Shown here: piece by piece, positions 1 through 5,552 of the stretch
Layout of the letters: each line of letters begins with the position of its first letter
Position numbering within the stretch: position 1 is the stretch's first letter
NCBI GenBank assembly: GCA_031178305.1
Contig: JAPSJG010000066.1
Location: 1 to 11,922, forward strand
DNA length: 11,922 bases
Direction of reading: 5' to 3'
Source: Sinorhizobium sp.
GTDB taxonomy: Bacteria; Pseudomonadota; Alphaproteobacteria; Rhizobiales; Rhizobiaceae
Made by a program: the position numbers and the translations under genes
Notes under the pieces: generated by a model
Databases searched by the model: none
Told to the model about the DNA's origin: nothing
Seen by the model: the letters and a program-made list of their open reading frames with translations, nothing else

Positions 1-213
1 TATCAGCGCAAGGGCGTCGGCCGCGATATGTTCGCCGAGCTCGAAACCTGCTTCCCCGATGCCCAGCGCATGCGTGTCGAAGTGGAGCCGCAGAACCGGC
101 ATGCGCTTGCCTTCTACAGGGCACATGGTTTTTCAGAAGTCGCAAGCACGGCCCATTGCGGCGGCGACCAATCCGGCATACCGGCGCTTGTGCTTGAGAA
201 GCGCCTTTCCTGA
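1..213 (+). CDS. GNAT-family N-acetyltransferase, C-terminal part (5' end outside window)
   Basis: Only the last 70 residues are present; the frame is open from base 1 to a TGA at 211-213. The first visible residues, YQRKGVGRDMF, fit the acetyl-CoA pyrophosphate-binding motif A of the GNAT fold (Q/R-x-x-G-x-G/A). Further on, VEVEPQNRHALAFYRAHGF fits motif B (N..A..FY...GF). GNAT enzymes transfer an acetyl group from acetyl-CoA to an amine; the acceptor here cannot be told from this fragment. The ATG at 28 lies inside motif A and cannot be the real start. The gene ends about 220 bases before the NDUFA12-family gene, so there is no sign of tight coupling to it. The family call is firm and the substrate is unknown. 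Confidence 0.85.
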   Translation, partial: YQRKGVGRDMFAELETCFPDAQRMRVEVEPQNRHALAFYRAHGFSEVASTAHCGGDQSGIPALVLEKRLS

Positions 214-434
214 GTTGTTTGCGGGCCGCGGTGTTATCCCCAAAACCCGTCCGCGTGCCGGGAGAGGGCTCGGGTAAGAAGCTTTTGGAGCGCAGCCATT
301 CTGGTTTCAAGGGTGCAGGTGAAATGGCCGCCGAAGGCGCGGAATCACTGGACAAGGCGGGAGTGGCACGGCATAAGCGGTGGCGAGATGTTGATGTCCG
401 GCTGTGTCCAATCGGCCGGTAAAGGACGATGCCT
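214..434. other. Intergenic spacer, 221 bases, possibly structured
   Basis: I recognise no gene here. The short open frames run in mutually overlapping phases and lack protein-like composition. The stretch does contain complementary segments: CGTGCC (254-259) with GGCACG (365-370), CCATT (296-300) with AATGG (323-327), and CGCC-GAA-GGCG (329-339). Together they would enclose a branched structure of about 117 nt. It should hold the promoter and leader of the downstream gene, but no hexamer pair stood out. AAGGA at 422-426 is the ribosome binding site of the next gene. Confidence 0.3.
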
Positions 435-830
435 ATGAAGCTCCTGCTGCAGATTTTCACCTGGTGGAACGGACAGACGATCGGTACGCGCTTTCACACC
501 TGGCGCCATGGACAGCGCGTCGGGGAAGACGAGTTCGGCAATGTCTATTACCAGGGCGGCAAGGACTCCGAGGGCCGCACGCGCCGTTGGGTCATCTACA
601 ACGGTCCTGCCGAAGCCTCTGCTATCCCGCCCGGCTGGCATGGCTGGATGCACCATCGCACCGATATTTCTCCTGCTGACGAAAATTACGTGTCGCGCGA
701 GTGGCAGAAGCCGCATCGTCCGAATCTGACCGGCACTCCCCAGGCCTACCGGCCGAGGGGTTCTCTTGCCCGCGCCGGCGAGCGTCCGCGCGTGACCGGC
801 GACTACGACGCCTGGACGCCGCGTTCTTAA
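435..830 (+). CDS. NDUFA12-family (B17.2-like) NADH:ubiquinone oxidoreductase accessory subunit
   Basis: The 131-residue product matches the NDUFA12 family, a small matrix-side/cytoplasmic accessory subunit of respiratory complex I that alphaproteobacteria share with mitochondria. Visible family hallmarks are the N-terminal FTWWNGQTIGTRF, then GEDEFGNVYYQ (about residues 30-40), RRWVIYNG (50-57), PPGWHGWMHH (65-74) and a C-terminal DYDAWTPRS. No signal peptide or membrane helix is seen, which suits a peripheral subunit. Two ATGs lie six bases apart (429 and 435). AAGGA at 422-426 sits 8 bases from the second but only 2 from the first, so I choose 435; a start at 429 would add Met-Pro. The core nuo genes are not in this window, as is usual for this orphan subunit. 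The gene precedes the DUF2155 gene on the same strand with a gap of 114 bases. Confidence 0.92.
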   Translation: MKLLLQIFTWWNGQTIGTRFHTWRHGQRVGEDEFGNVYYQGGKDSEGRTRRWVIYNGPAEASAIPPGWHGWMHHRTDISPADENYVSREWQKPHRPNLTGTPQAYRPRGSLARAGERPRVTGDYDAWTPRS

Positions 831-852
831 TCGCGGCAGCCTTGACCGCATC

Positions 853-870
853 GCTCTCAGCTTCGAGAGC
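853..870 (+). repeat. Short perfect hairpin between NDUFA12 and DUF2155 genes
   Basis: GCTCTC (853-858) and GAGAGC (865-870) are exact complements around a 6-base loop, 22 bases after the NDUFA12 stop codon. No run of T follows, so it does not qualify as an intrinsic terminator. It could protect an mRNA 3' end or be chance. Confidence 0.3.
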
Positions 871-944
871 CGACCACGGCGCAGCCACAATTCATGTCTA
901 GCGCTTGGTATCAGGATAACAGCAAGCACGCAGGGATTGGCGGA

Positions 945-1397
945 ATGGCAGAGTTCTGGCTGCGCGGTTGGATCGGTCGTTTAGCTTGGCCGGCAGGACT
1001 CGGATTGGTCCTGGCTTTGCCGCTGATTTCCACGACCGGCCCGGCAAGCGCGACGCGCCTCGCCAACGTCGTCGCCGTCTTTTCCGGTATCGACAAGATT
1101 ACCGGCCGCATCACCACCTTCGACGTCTATATCGGCGAGACGGTGCAGTTCGGGGCGCTTCAGGTGACGCCCCGCGTCTGCTACAGCCGAGACGAAACCG
1201 AGGCGCCGAAGACGACCACTTTCGTCGAGGTCGACGAGATCACCCTCGACCGCAAGATCCGGCGCATCTTCACCGGCTGGATGTTCGCCGATAGTCCCGG
1301 CCTCAATGCGGTGGAGCACCCCGTCTATGACGTCTGGCTGCAATCCTGCAAGGCGACGTCCGAAGTGCCGCCACCGGACACCGCAGCGAAACAATGA
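945..1397 (+). CDS. Secreted DUF2155-domain protein
   Basis: The 150-residue product looks like the DUF2155 family of alphaproteobacterial periplasmic proteins, whose biochemical function I do not know. Residues 1-36 form a typical signal peptide: positive residues, a hydrophobic stretch around LGLVLALPLI, and cleavage probably after PASA. The mature part carries RITTFDVYIGETVQFG, a cysteine in RVCYSRDE (C79) and the motif FTGWMFADSPGLN..EHPVYDVWLQSC with a second cysteine (C135). Those two cysteines may form a disulfide in the periplasm. An upstream ATG at 894 has no ribosome binding site and would bury the signal peptide; AGGGA (932-936) lies 8 bases before the ATG at 945, which I prefer. 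From memory, this gene commonly sits near NDUFA12 and aat genes in alphaproteobacteria. The gene converges with aat. Confidence 0.85.
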   Translation: MAEFWLRGWIGRLAWPAGLGLVLALPLISTTGPASATRLANVVAVFSGIDKITGRITTFDVYIGETVQFGALQVTPRVCYSRDETEAPKTTTFVEVDEITLDRKIRRIFTGWMFADSPGLNAVEHPVYDVWLQSCKATSEVPPPDTAAKQ

Positions 1398-1438
1398 ACG
1401 CGCAAGGGTAGCGAATTGCCCCTCTTTGCCGCGCGGCT

Positions 1439-1477
1439 CCTTCGCCCCGCTTGCGGGGAGAAGGTGGCCGGCAGGCC
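1439..1477. repeat. RIME-like palindromic intergenic repeat
   Basis: The spacer between the convergent DUF2155 and aat genes holds a strong hairpin: CCTTC-G-CCCCGC (1439-1450), a TT loop, and GCGGGG-A-GAAGG (1453-1464), eleven pairs with one G/A mismatch. Directly after it comes GGCCGGCAGGCC (1466-1477), with GGCC at each end. The order of a GC-rich CCCCGC/GCGGGG hairpin, GAAGGTGGCCGGCAGGCCG and a G-rich tail is what I recall of the rhizobial intergenic mosaic element (RIME). The left and right borders are degenerate here. Because it sits between two 3' ends, it could help end both transcripts, though no T-run follows. Confidence 0.7.
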
Positions 1478-1529
1478 GATTGGGGGGTTGGCATGCGGAC
1501 AAACCCCGCACTTCCTTCCGCATTCTTCC

Positions 1530-2144
1530 CTAAAAATTCAGATTTGGTGAAGCGATCGCCTTGGCGAGCAGAAGGTCGTATTCCGCTTTCGGCACGTCGA
1601 TCGCGCCGAAGGCTTTCAGGTGCTCGGTGGTAAATTGCGTATCGAGAAGCTGGAAGCCTCTGGCGCGTAGCCGTTCGACGAGGTGGACGAGGCAGATCTT
1701 TGAGGCATCCCGTCGCAGCGAGAACATGCTCTCGCCAAAGAAGGCGGCGCCGAGCGAGACGCCGTAGAGGCCGCCGACGAGCCTGTCGCTTTCCCAAGCC
1801 TCGACGCTATGGGCATAGCCCATCCTGTATAACGCGGCATAGAGCGCGCGGATCTTGTGGTTGATCCAGGTGGTCGGCCTGCCTGGCGCCGGCCGCGCGC
1901 ACCCCTCGATGACCGCTTCGAATGCGGTATCGTAGCGAATATCGAAGGGGCGCTTGCGCATCGTCTTGGCAAGGCTGCGCGAAACGTGAAAACGGTCCAG
2001 TGGTATGACGCCGCGGATTTCAGGCTCAACCCAGAAAAGTTCCGGATCGTTGGCGGAATCGGCCATCGGGAACAGACCGATGGAATAGGCGCGCAACAAC
2101 ATCTCCGGGGTTATTTCCGGTTCTCTGCTGCGCGACCCCTTCAA
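1530..2144 (-). CDS. aat: Leucyl/phenylalanyl-tRNA--protein transferase
   Basis: This cytoplasmic enzyme transfers Leu or Phe from the charged tRNA to the N-terminal Arg or Lys of a protein, marking it for ClpAP through ClpS. The 204-residue product has the family pattern throughout: LLRAYSIGLFPM near residue 20, LFWVEPEIRGVIPL, PTTWINHKI, then WESDRLVGGLYGVSLG, AFFGESMFS, DASKICLVHLVERL and LLDTQFTTEHLKAFGA. Nothing is missing. The start is TTG at 2144-2142: the preceding minus-strand sequence reads TAGGG, 7 bases upstream, and overlaps the accC stop codon. The next in-frame ATG (residue 15) would remove conserved sequence. It is the last gene of the aroQ-accB-accC-aat run, only 9 bases after accC, so translational coupling is likely. 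It ends with TAG facing the RIME-like repeat. Confidence 0.96.
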   Translation of the reverse strand: MKGSRSREPEITPEMLLRAYSIGLFPMADSANDPELFWVEPEIRGVIPLDRFHVSRSLAKTMRKRPFDIRYDTAFEAVIEGCARPAPGRPTTWINHKIRALYAALYRMGYAHSVEAWESDRLVGGLYGVSLGAAFFGESMFSLRRDASKICLVHLVERLRARGFQLLDTQFTTEHLKAFGAIDVPKAEYDLLLAKAIASPNLNF

Positions 2145-2156
2145 TGCCGTACCCTA
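2145..2156 (-). promoter_or_regulatory. aat ribosome binding site overlapping the accC stop codon
   Basis: On the minus strand the accC stop TAG runs directly into GG, forming TAGGG, followed by TACGGCA and the TTG start of aat. The Shine-Dalgarno core thus shares bases with the accC stop, a layout that usually couples translation of two genes. It decides the TTG start, because no ATG or GTG has comparable spacing. Confidence 0.6.
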
Positions 2157-3497
2157 TGCCGATGTTGCGGCCAGATGATGCTCGAGCCAGTGGATGTCAT
2201 AATCGCCGTTGGCGATATCCTGATTGTTGATCAATTCCTGGAACAGCGGCAAGGTCGTCTTGATGCCGTCGATGACAAATTCGTCAAGCACGCGGCGCAA
2301 GCGCATCATGCATTCGACCCGTGTGCGGCCGTGCACGATCAGCTTGCCAATCAGGCTGTCGTAGTAGGGCGGAATTCGGTAGCCCTGATAGGCGCCGCTG
2401 TCGACGCGCACGCCGAGGCCGCCCGGCGCATGGAAATGGGTGATCGTGCCCGGGGAGGGGACGAAGGTGCGCGGATCCTCGGCATTGATGCGGCATTCGA
2501 TGGCGTGGCCGGAGAAGACGATGTCTTCCTGCTTGGTCGAAAGACCGGCGCCAGAAGCGACGCGAATCTGCTCGTGCACGAGGTCGATGCCGGTGATCGC
2601 TTCGGTAATCGGATGCTCCACCTGCAGGCGCGTGTTCATCTCGATGAAGTAGAATTCGCCGTTCTCGTAGAGGAACTCGATCGTGCCGGCGCCGCGATAC
2701 TTCAACTTTTTCATCGCGTCGGCGCAGACCTGGCCGATCTTCATGCGCTGATCGACGTTCAGCGCCGGAGAATTGGCCTCTTCCCAGACCTTCTGGTGAC
2801 GGCGCTGGAGCGAGCAGTCGCGTTCACCGAGGTGGATCGCGTTGCCTTCGCCATCGCCGACCACCTGGATCTCGATGTGACGCGGTTTGGTGAGGAACTT
2901 CTCCATATAGACCGCATCGTTGCCGAAGGCAGCCGCCGCTTCCGTGCGCGCCGTCGCGACCGCGTGTTCGAGATCCGCCTCGGTCCTGGCGACCTTCATG
3001 CCGCGGCCGCCGCCGCCGGCTGTCGCCTTGATGAGGACCGGGAAGCCGATCTTGCGGGCGACCCTGAGCGCATCCTCGGGCTTGACCTCCCCGTGGGAGC
3101 CCGGAACGACGGGGATGCCGAGCTCTTCCGCCGTCTTTTTGGCGGTGATCTTGTCGCCCATGAGGCGGATATGCTCCGCCGTCGGCCCGATGAAGGTAAT
3201 GCCGTGCGCATCGAGGATGTCGGCGAACTTGGCGTTTTCCGAGAGGAAGCCGTATCCCGGATGCACCGCATCGGCCCCGGTGATTTCGCAGGCGGCCACG
3301 ATCTGGTGGATGTTCAGATAACTTTCGCGCGAAGGAGGCGGGCCGATGCAAACGCTTTCGTCCGCGAGCCGGACGTGCATGGCATCACTGTCGGCGGTTG
3401 AGTGCACGGCAACGGTGGCGATGCCGAGTTCCTTGCAGGCCCGCAGCACGCGCAGGGCGATTTCGCCTCGATTGGCAATGAGGATTTTCGAGATCAT
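2154..3497 (-). CDS. accC: Acetyl-CoA carboxylase, biotin carboxylase subunit
   Basis: AccC uses ATP and bicarbonate to carboxylate the biotin carried by AccB, the first half-reaction of acetyl-CoA carboxylase in fatty-acid synthesis. The 447-residue product is full length and starts with the typical KILIANRGEIALR. The ATP-grasp glycine-rich loop KATAGGGGRGMK spans residues 157-168, and HLGERDCSLQRRHQK spans 222-235. The catalytic segment EMNTRLQVEHPITE lies near 286-299, with R290, Q292, V293 and E294 matching R292-Q294-V295-E296 of E. coli. The biotin carboxylase C-terminal domain follows (IECRINAEDP, PYYDSLIGKLIVHGRTR). There is no fused BCCP domain, so this is the stand-alone subunit rather than a propionyl- or pyruvate-carboxylase chain, and the accB neighbour supports that. 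The start is ATG, 10 bases after the accB stop. The carboxyltransferase subunits (accA, accD) are not in the window. Confidence 0.98.
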   Translation of the reverse strand: MISKILIANRGEIALRVLRACKELGIATVAVHSTADSDAMHVRLADESVCIGPPPSRESYLNIHQIVAACEITGADAVHPGYGFLSENAKFADILDAHGITFIGPTAEHIRLMGDKITAKKTAEELGIPVVPGSHGEVKPEDALRVARKIGFPVLIKATAGGGGRGMKVARTEADLEHAVATARTEAAAAFGNDAVYMEKFLTKPRHIEIQVVGDGEGNAIHLGERDCSLQRRHQKVWEEANSPALNVDQRMKIGQVCADAMKKLKYRGAGTIEFLYENGEFYFIEMNTRLQVEHPITEAITGIDLVHEQIRVASGAGLSTKQEDIVFSGHAIECRINAEDPRTFVPSPGTITHFHAPGGLGVRVDSGAYQGYRIPPYYDSLIGKLIVHGRTRVECMMRLRRVLDEFVIDGIKTTLPLFQELINNQDIANGDYDIHWLEHHLAATSA

Positions 3498-3507
3498 CCG
3501 CCGCGCC

Positions 3508-3975
3508 CTATTCGATCACGATCAGGGGTTCGCCGTATTCGACCGGGGCCGCGTCCTGCACAAGAATTTCTTTTACCTTGCCGGCTCGGGGGGCGGGGAT
3601 CTGGTTCATCGTCTTCATCGCTTCGATGATCAGGATCGTCTGGCCTTCCTTGACCGCCGCACCAACTTCGATGAACGGTCGGGCGCCAGGAGCCGGGGCG
3701 AGATAGGCGGTGCCGACCATCGGAGCGGTGACGGCGTTCTGCGCGTTATGGCCACCTTCGAGGGCGGCTGCCGGTGCGGCCGGCGCGGGCGCTGCAGGCG
3801 GCATATGGTACGTGGGCATCGCCGGCATGGACATCGCGACCGGCATGCCGTTGCGCGAAACACGGATGCGCAGGTCGTCCTGTTCGACTTCGATCTCGGT
3901 CAGGTCGGTATCCTTGAGGATATTGGCGAGATCGCGGATCAGCGCCTGATCGATACCCGGTTTCTTGTCAGCCAT
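3508..3975 (-). CDS. accB: Acetyl-CoA carboxylase, biotin carboxyl carrier protein (BCCP)
   Basis: BCCP carries the biotin that AccC carboxylates and the carboxyltransferase AccAD then discharges onto acetyl-CoA. The 155-residue product shows the usual three parts. A charged N-terminal region (residues 1-43) contains LIRDLANILKDTDLTEIEVEQ. A flexible Ala/Pro/Met linker covers about residues 45-72. The C-terminal biotinyl domain starts at about 82 and carries IIEAMKTMNQI, with biotinylation expected on K121 by BirA. The extra GTAYLAPAPGARPF stretch before it matches the thumb of bacterial BCCPs, which separates it from lipoyl domains. The start ATG has an AGG about 9 bases upstream. It lies 22 bases after aroQ and 10 bases before accC, so all three are probably co-transcribed. 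Confidence 0.98.
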   Translation of the reverse strand: MADKKPGIDQALIRDLANILKDTDLTEIEVEQDDLRIRVSRNGMPVAMSMPAMPTYHMPPAAPAPAAPAAALEGGHNAQNAVTAPMVGTAYLAPAPGARPFIEVGAAVKEGQTILIIEAMKTMNQIPAPRAGKVKEILVQDAAPVEYGEPLIVIE

Positions 3976-3997
3976 GGATATGAGCCTCGTGTTCTTC

Positions 3998-4444
3998 TTA
4001 TTTCGACTTGTCTGTCAGGTTCTTTAGCGCATGCAGCGCAAGAATGTAACCATGCGCGCCGAAGCCGCAAATTACGCCCTTGACGGCTGGCGCGATCATC
4101 GACTTGTGGCGGAATTCTTCGCGTGCATGGATGTTTGAAAGATGCAGTTCCACGACGGGGACATCGATCGCGCGAATGGCATCGTGCATCGCGATCGACG
4201 TGTGTCCGTAGGCGCCGGGATTGACTGCCACGCCGGCGGCCTTTTCGCCGGCCTCGTGCAGCCAGTCGACCAGCACGCCCTCATGGTTCGACTGACGGAA
4301 GTCGACCTCAAAACCCAACGCCTGCCCTTCCGCCCTGCACATGGCCTCGATGTCAGCCAGCGTCTGGCCGCCGTAGATGCCCGGCTCGCGTTTGCCGAGG
4401 GCGTTCAGATTTGGGCCGTTCAGTACAAAGATGGTCGAGGACAT
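3998..4444 (-). CDS. aroQ: 3-dehydroquinate dehydratase, type II
   Basis: The enzyme converts 3-dehydroquinate to 3-dehydroshikimate in the shikimate pathway (trans elimination through an enolate; usually a dodecamer of trimers in the cytoplasm). The 148-residue length is normal for type II. Family landmarks are LNGPNLNALGKREPGIYG, with the catalytic R19 and Y24 on the mobile loop, RQSNHEG (residues 50-56), NPGAYGHTS with the acid histidine H81, ELHLSNIHAREEFRHKS (99-115) with H101 and R112, and GVICGFGAHGY near the end. It starts with ATG, GGA about 7 bases upstream, and ends with TAA. As first gene of the aroQ-accB-accC-aat run it lies 107 bases downstream of the dsbA-like gene, enough room for the promoter candidate found there. 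Confidence 0.98.
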   Translation of the reverse strand: MSSTIFVLNGPNLNALGKREPGIYGGQTLADIEAMCRAEGQALGFEVDFRQSNHEGVLVDWLHEAGEKAAGVAVNPGAYGHTSIAMHDAIRAIDVPVVELHLSNIHAREEFRHKSMIAPAVKGVICGFGAHGYILALHALKNLTDKSK

Positions 4445-4474
4445 AAGGTATTCCGGTCGATAATGGAGGGTTAC

Positions 4475-4503
4475 CTATAGACTGCCGGTTCCGCGAGGGA
4501 AAG
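4475..4503 (-). promoter_or_regulatory. Candidate housekeeping promoter for aroQ-accB-accC-aat
   Basis: Read on the minus strand, CTTTCC (4503-4498), a 17-base spacer and CTATAG (4480-4475) match the rhizobial sigma-70 pattern CTTGAC-N17-CTATAT at 4 and 5 of 6 positions. It lies about 30 bases before the aroQ ATG. This is a sequence match only; read-through from the dsbA-like gene is equally possible. Confidence 0.4.
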
Positions 4504-4551
4504 CCCCCAGGCAAAGGAGGGGATTTGTCCACAGTCGCAGGTGAGAACGGG

Positions 4552-5319
4552 TCAGCAGGTGGCCTTGCCGCACTGACGCATATTGGCAATTTTGGTCGTC
4601 AACTCGTCGGACCCGACGGCTCCGAAGACCGCCTCGTTGCCGATCACGTAGGAGGGCGTGCCGGTGATGCCAAGATCATTGGCGAGCATGTAGGCCTCAC
4701 GCACCGCCGCATCCTGCGGATCGTCTTCCATCTTCTCCCGCAATTGCTCTTCGCTCACCCCGAGCTTGGCGGCGACAGCAATTGCCGTTTCCTCCGTCGC
4801 GCGTTCCTCGCCGCTCAAAAGCGCCCGATGGAAATCGCCGTATTTTTCCGGGGCGATCGCGCGGAAAGCGGCGCTTACCTTATGTGCGGCCAGAGAATCG
4901 GGGCCGAGGATGGGAAACTCCTTGAGCACGAAACGGATATTCTTATCCTTTTCCAGGATCTGATCCATGTCGGAGAGCGCGCGTTTGCAATAACCGCAAT
5001 TGTAGTCGAAGAATTCGACGATCGTGACGTCGCCCTTGGGATTGCCGAGGGTGATGTCATGGGCGGAGTTGAAGATCGCCTTCTCATTGTCGGCGATCGC
5101 CGCCGCGGCTGCCTCCTGCTGCTTGGCGCGCTGCTTGGCGGCGAGGGCCTCCTGTACCTCCAAGAGGATCTCCGGGTTGGCGAGAAGGTATTCCTTGACG
5201 AAGGCGCCGAGTTCCTCCCTTTCTTTCGCATCGAGTGCCGCTGCGGACTGGGGCAGGGTGGTGCCGGCCGCAAGCGCGATCAGCGTTCCGGCGGCGATCA
5301 TCTTCTTCCTGAGTGTCAT
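4552..5319 (-). CDS. Periplasmic DsbA/ScsC-like thiol:disulfide oxidoreductase
   Basis: The 255-residue product is an exported thioredoxin-fold protein. Residues 1-28 form a signal peptide (RKK, hydrophobic core, cleavage probably near QSAAA). Residues 29-85 make a charged helical region (VKEYLLANPEILLEVQEAL, then an Ala/Gln/Lys stretch) like the N-terminal domain of ScsC-type proteins, where it drives oligomerisation. The thioredoxin domain follows with FFDYNCGYCKRAL, active-site C108-G-Y-C111, and the cis-proline loop GTPSYVIG (TP at 221-222). Two further cysteines, C250 and C255, close the chain. The open frame extends upstream to 5556, but that extension overlaps the divergent aminotransferase and lacks a signal peptide; the ATG at 5319 has GAGGAAGAG directly upstream. 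Whether it oxidises, reduces or isomerises disulfides cannot be decided from sequence. Confidence 0.92.
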   Translation of the reverse strand: MTLRKKMIAAGTLIALAAGTTLPQSAAALDAKEREELGAFVKEYLLANPEILLEVQEALAAKQRAKQQEAAAAAIADNEKAIFNSAHDITLGNPKGDVTIVEFFDYNCGYCKRALSDMDQILEKDKNIRFVLKEFPILGPDSLAAHKVSAAFRAIAPEKYGDFHRALLSGEERATEETAIAVAAKLGVSEEQLREKMEDDPQDAAVREAYMLANDLGITGTPSYVIGNEAVFGAVGSDELTTKIANMRQCGKATC

Positions 5320-5549
5320 CTCTTCCTCATTGTCTTCCCTGCGCTGCCCATCGTCCCTTCCCGTCGCGTCGATGCGTGATCGAAAGACAACGACAATCCC
5401 CGGCCTGTGCCAGCTTGACGGGAGCATAGGGTCTGCGGCGGCGAAACGAAACGGCAAAATCGGCCGAATTGCGGCACTCGCACACTTGTGAAGCGCAAAA
5501 CGATCGGGCAAAGGGGCAGGCATCAGCAAGAGCTCGTGAGGATCGGCCA
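5320..5549. other. Divergent spacer between dsbA-like gene and aminotransferase
   Basis: These 230 bases must hold the promoters of both divergent genes. GAGGA at 5538-5542 is the aminotransferase ribosome binding site, and the GAGGAAGAG run read on the minus strand just before 5319 serves the dsbA-like gene. A CTTGAC hexamer lies on the + strand in the middle, but no matching -10 sits 16-18 bases beyond it. I see no other feature. Confidence 0.4.
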
Positions 5550-5552
5550 TTG
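5538..5552 (+). promoter_or_regulatory. Ribosome binding site supporting a TTG start
   Basis: GAGGA at 5538-5542 is followed after 7 bases by TTG (5550-5552). The competing ATG at 5559 would be 16 bases away, too far for efficient initiation, and the TTG at 5469 has no such site. Confidence 0.55.

Noticed and set aside
255..370. Glycine riboswitch before the NDUFA12 gene
   Set aside because: GGGAGAG and GCCGAAGG do occur in the right order, but the conserved CTCTCAGG..AAAGGAC core is absent, spacing is wrong, and the gene has no link to glycine.
345..929. Minus-strand open frame of 194 codons opposite the NDUFA12 gene
   Set aside because: Arg/Pro/Ala-rich shadow with no family resemblance; the + strand gene is clearly real.
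1439..1464. Classical intrinsic terminator at the RIME-like hairpin
   Set aside because: The stem is strong but neither side is followed by a T-run, so I call it a repeat with possible terminator effect only.
1857..3401. Long + strand open frame of 514 codons opposite accC
   Set aside because: It is the mirror of accC and aat in a GC-rich genome. Its product is rich in Asp, Arg and Val with no recognisable domain, and both overlapped genes are full-length known enzymes.
4525..5379. + strand open frame of 284 codons opposite the dsbA-like gene
   Set aside because: Antisense shadow with no domain, covering a complete, well-recognised gene.
5413..5440. Promoter at CTTGAC for the aminotransferase
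   Set aside because: The -35 match is perfect, but no -10-like hexamer occurs 16-18 bases downstream.
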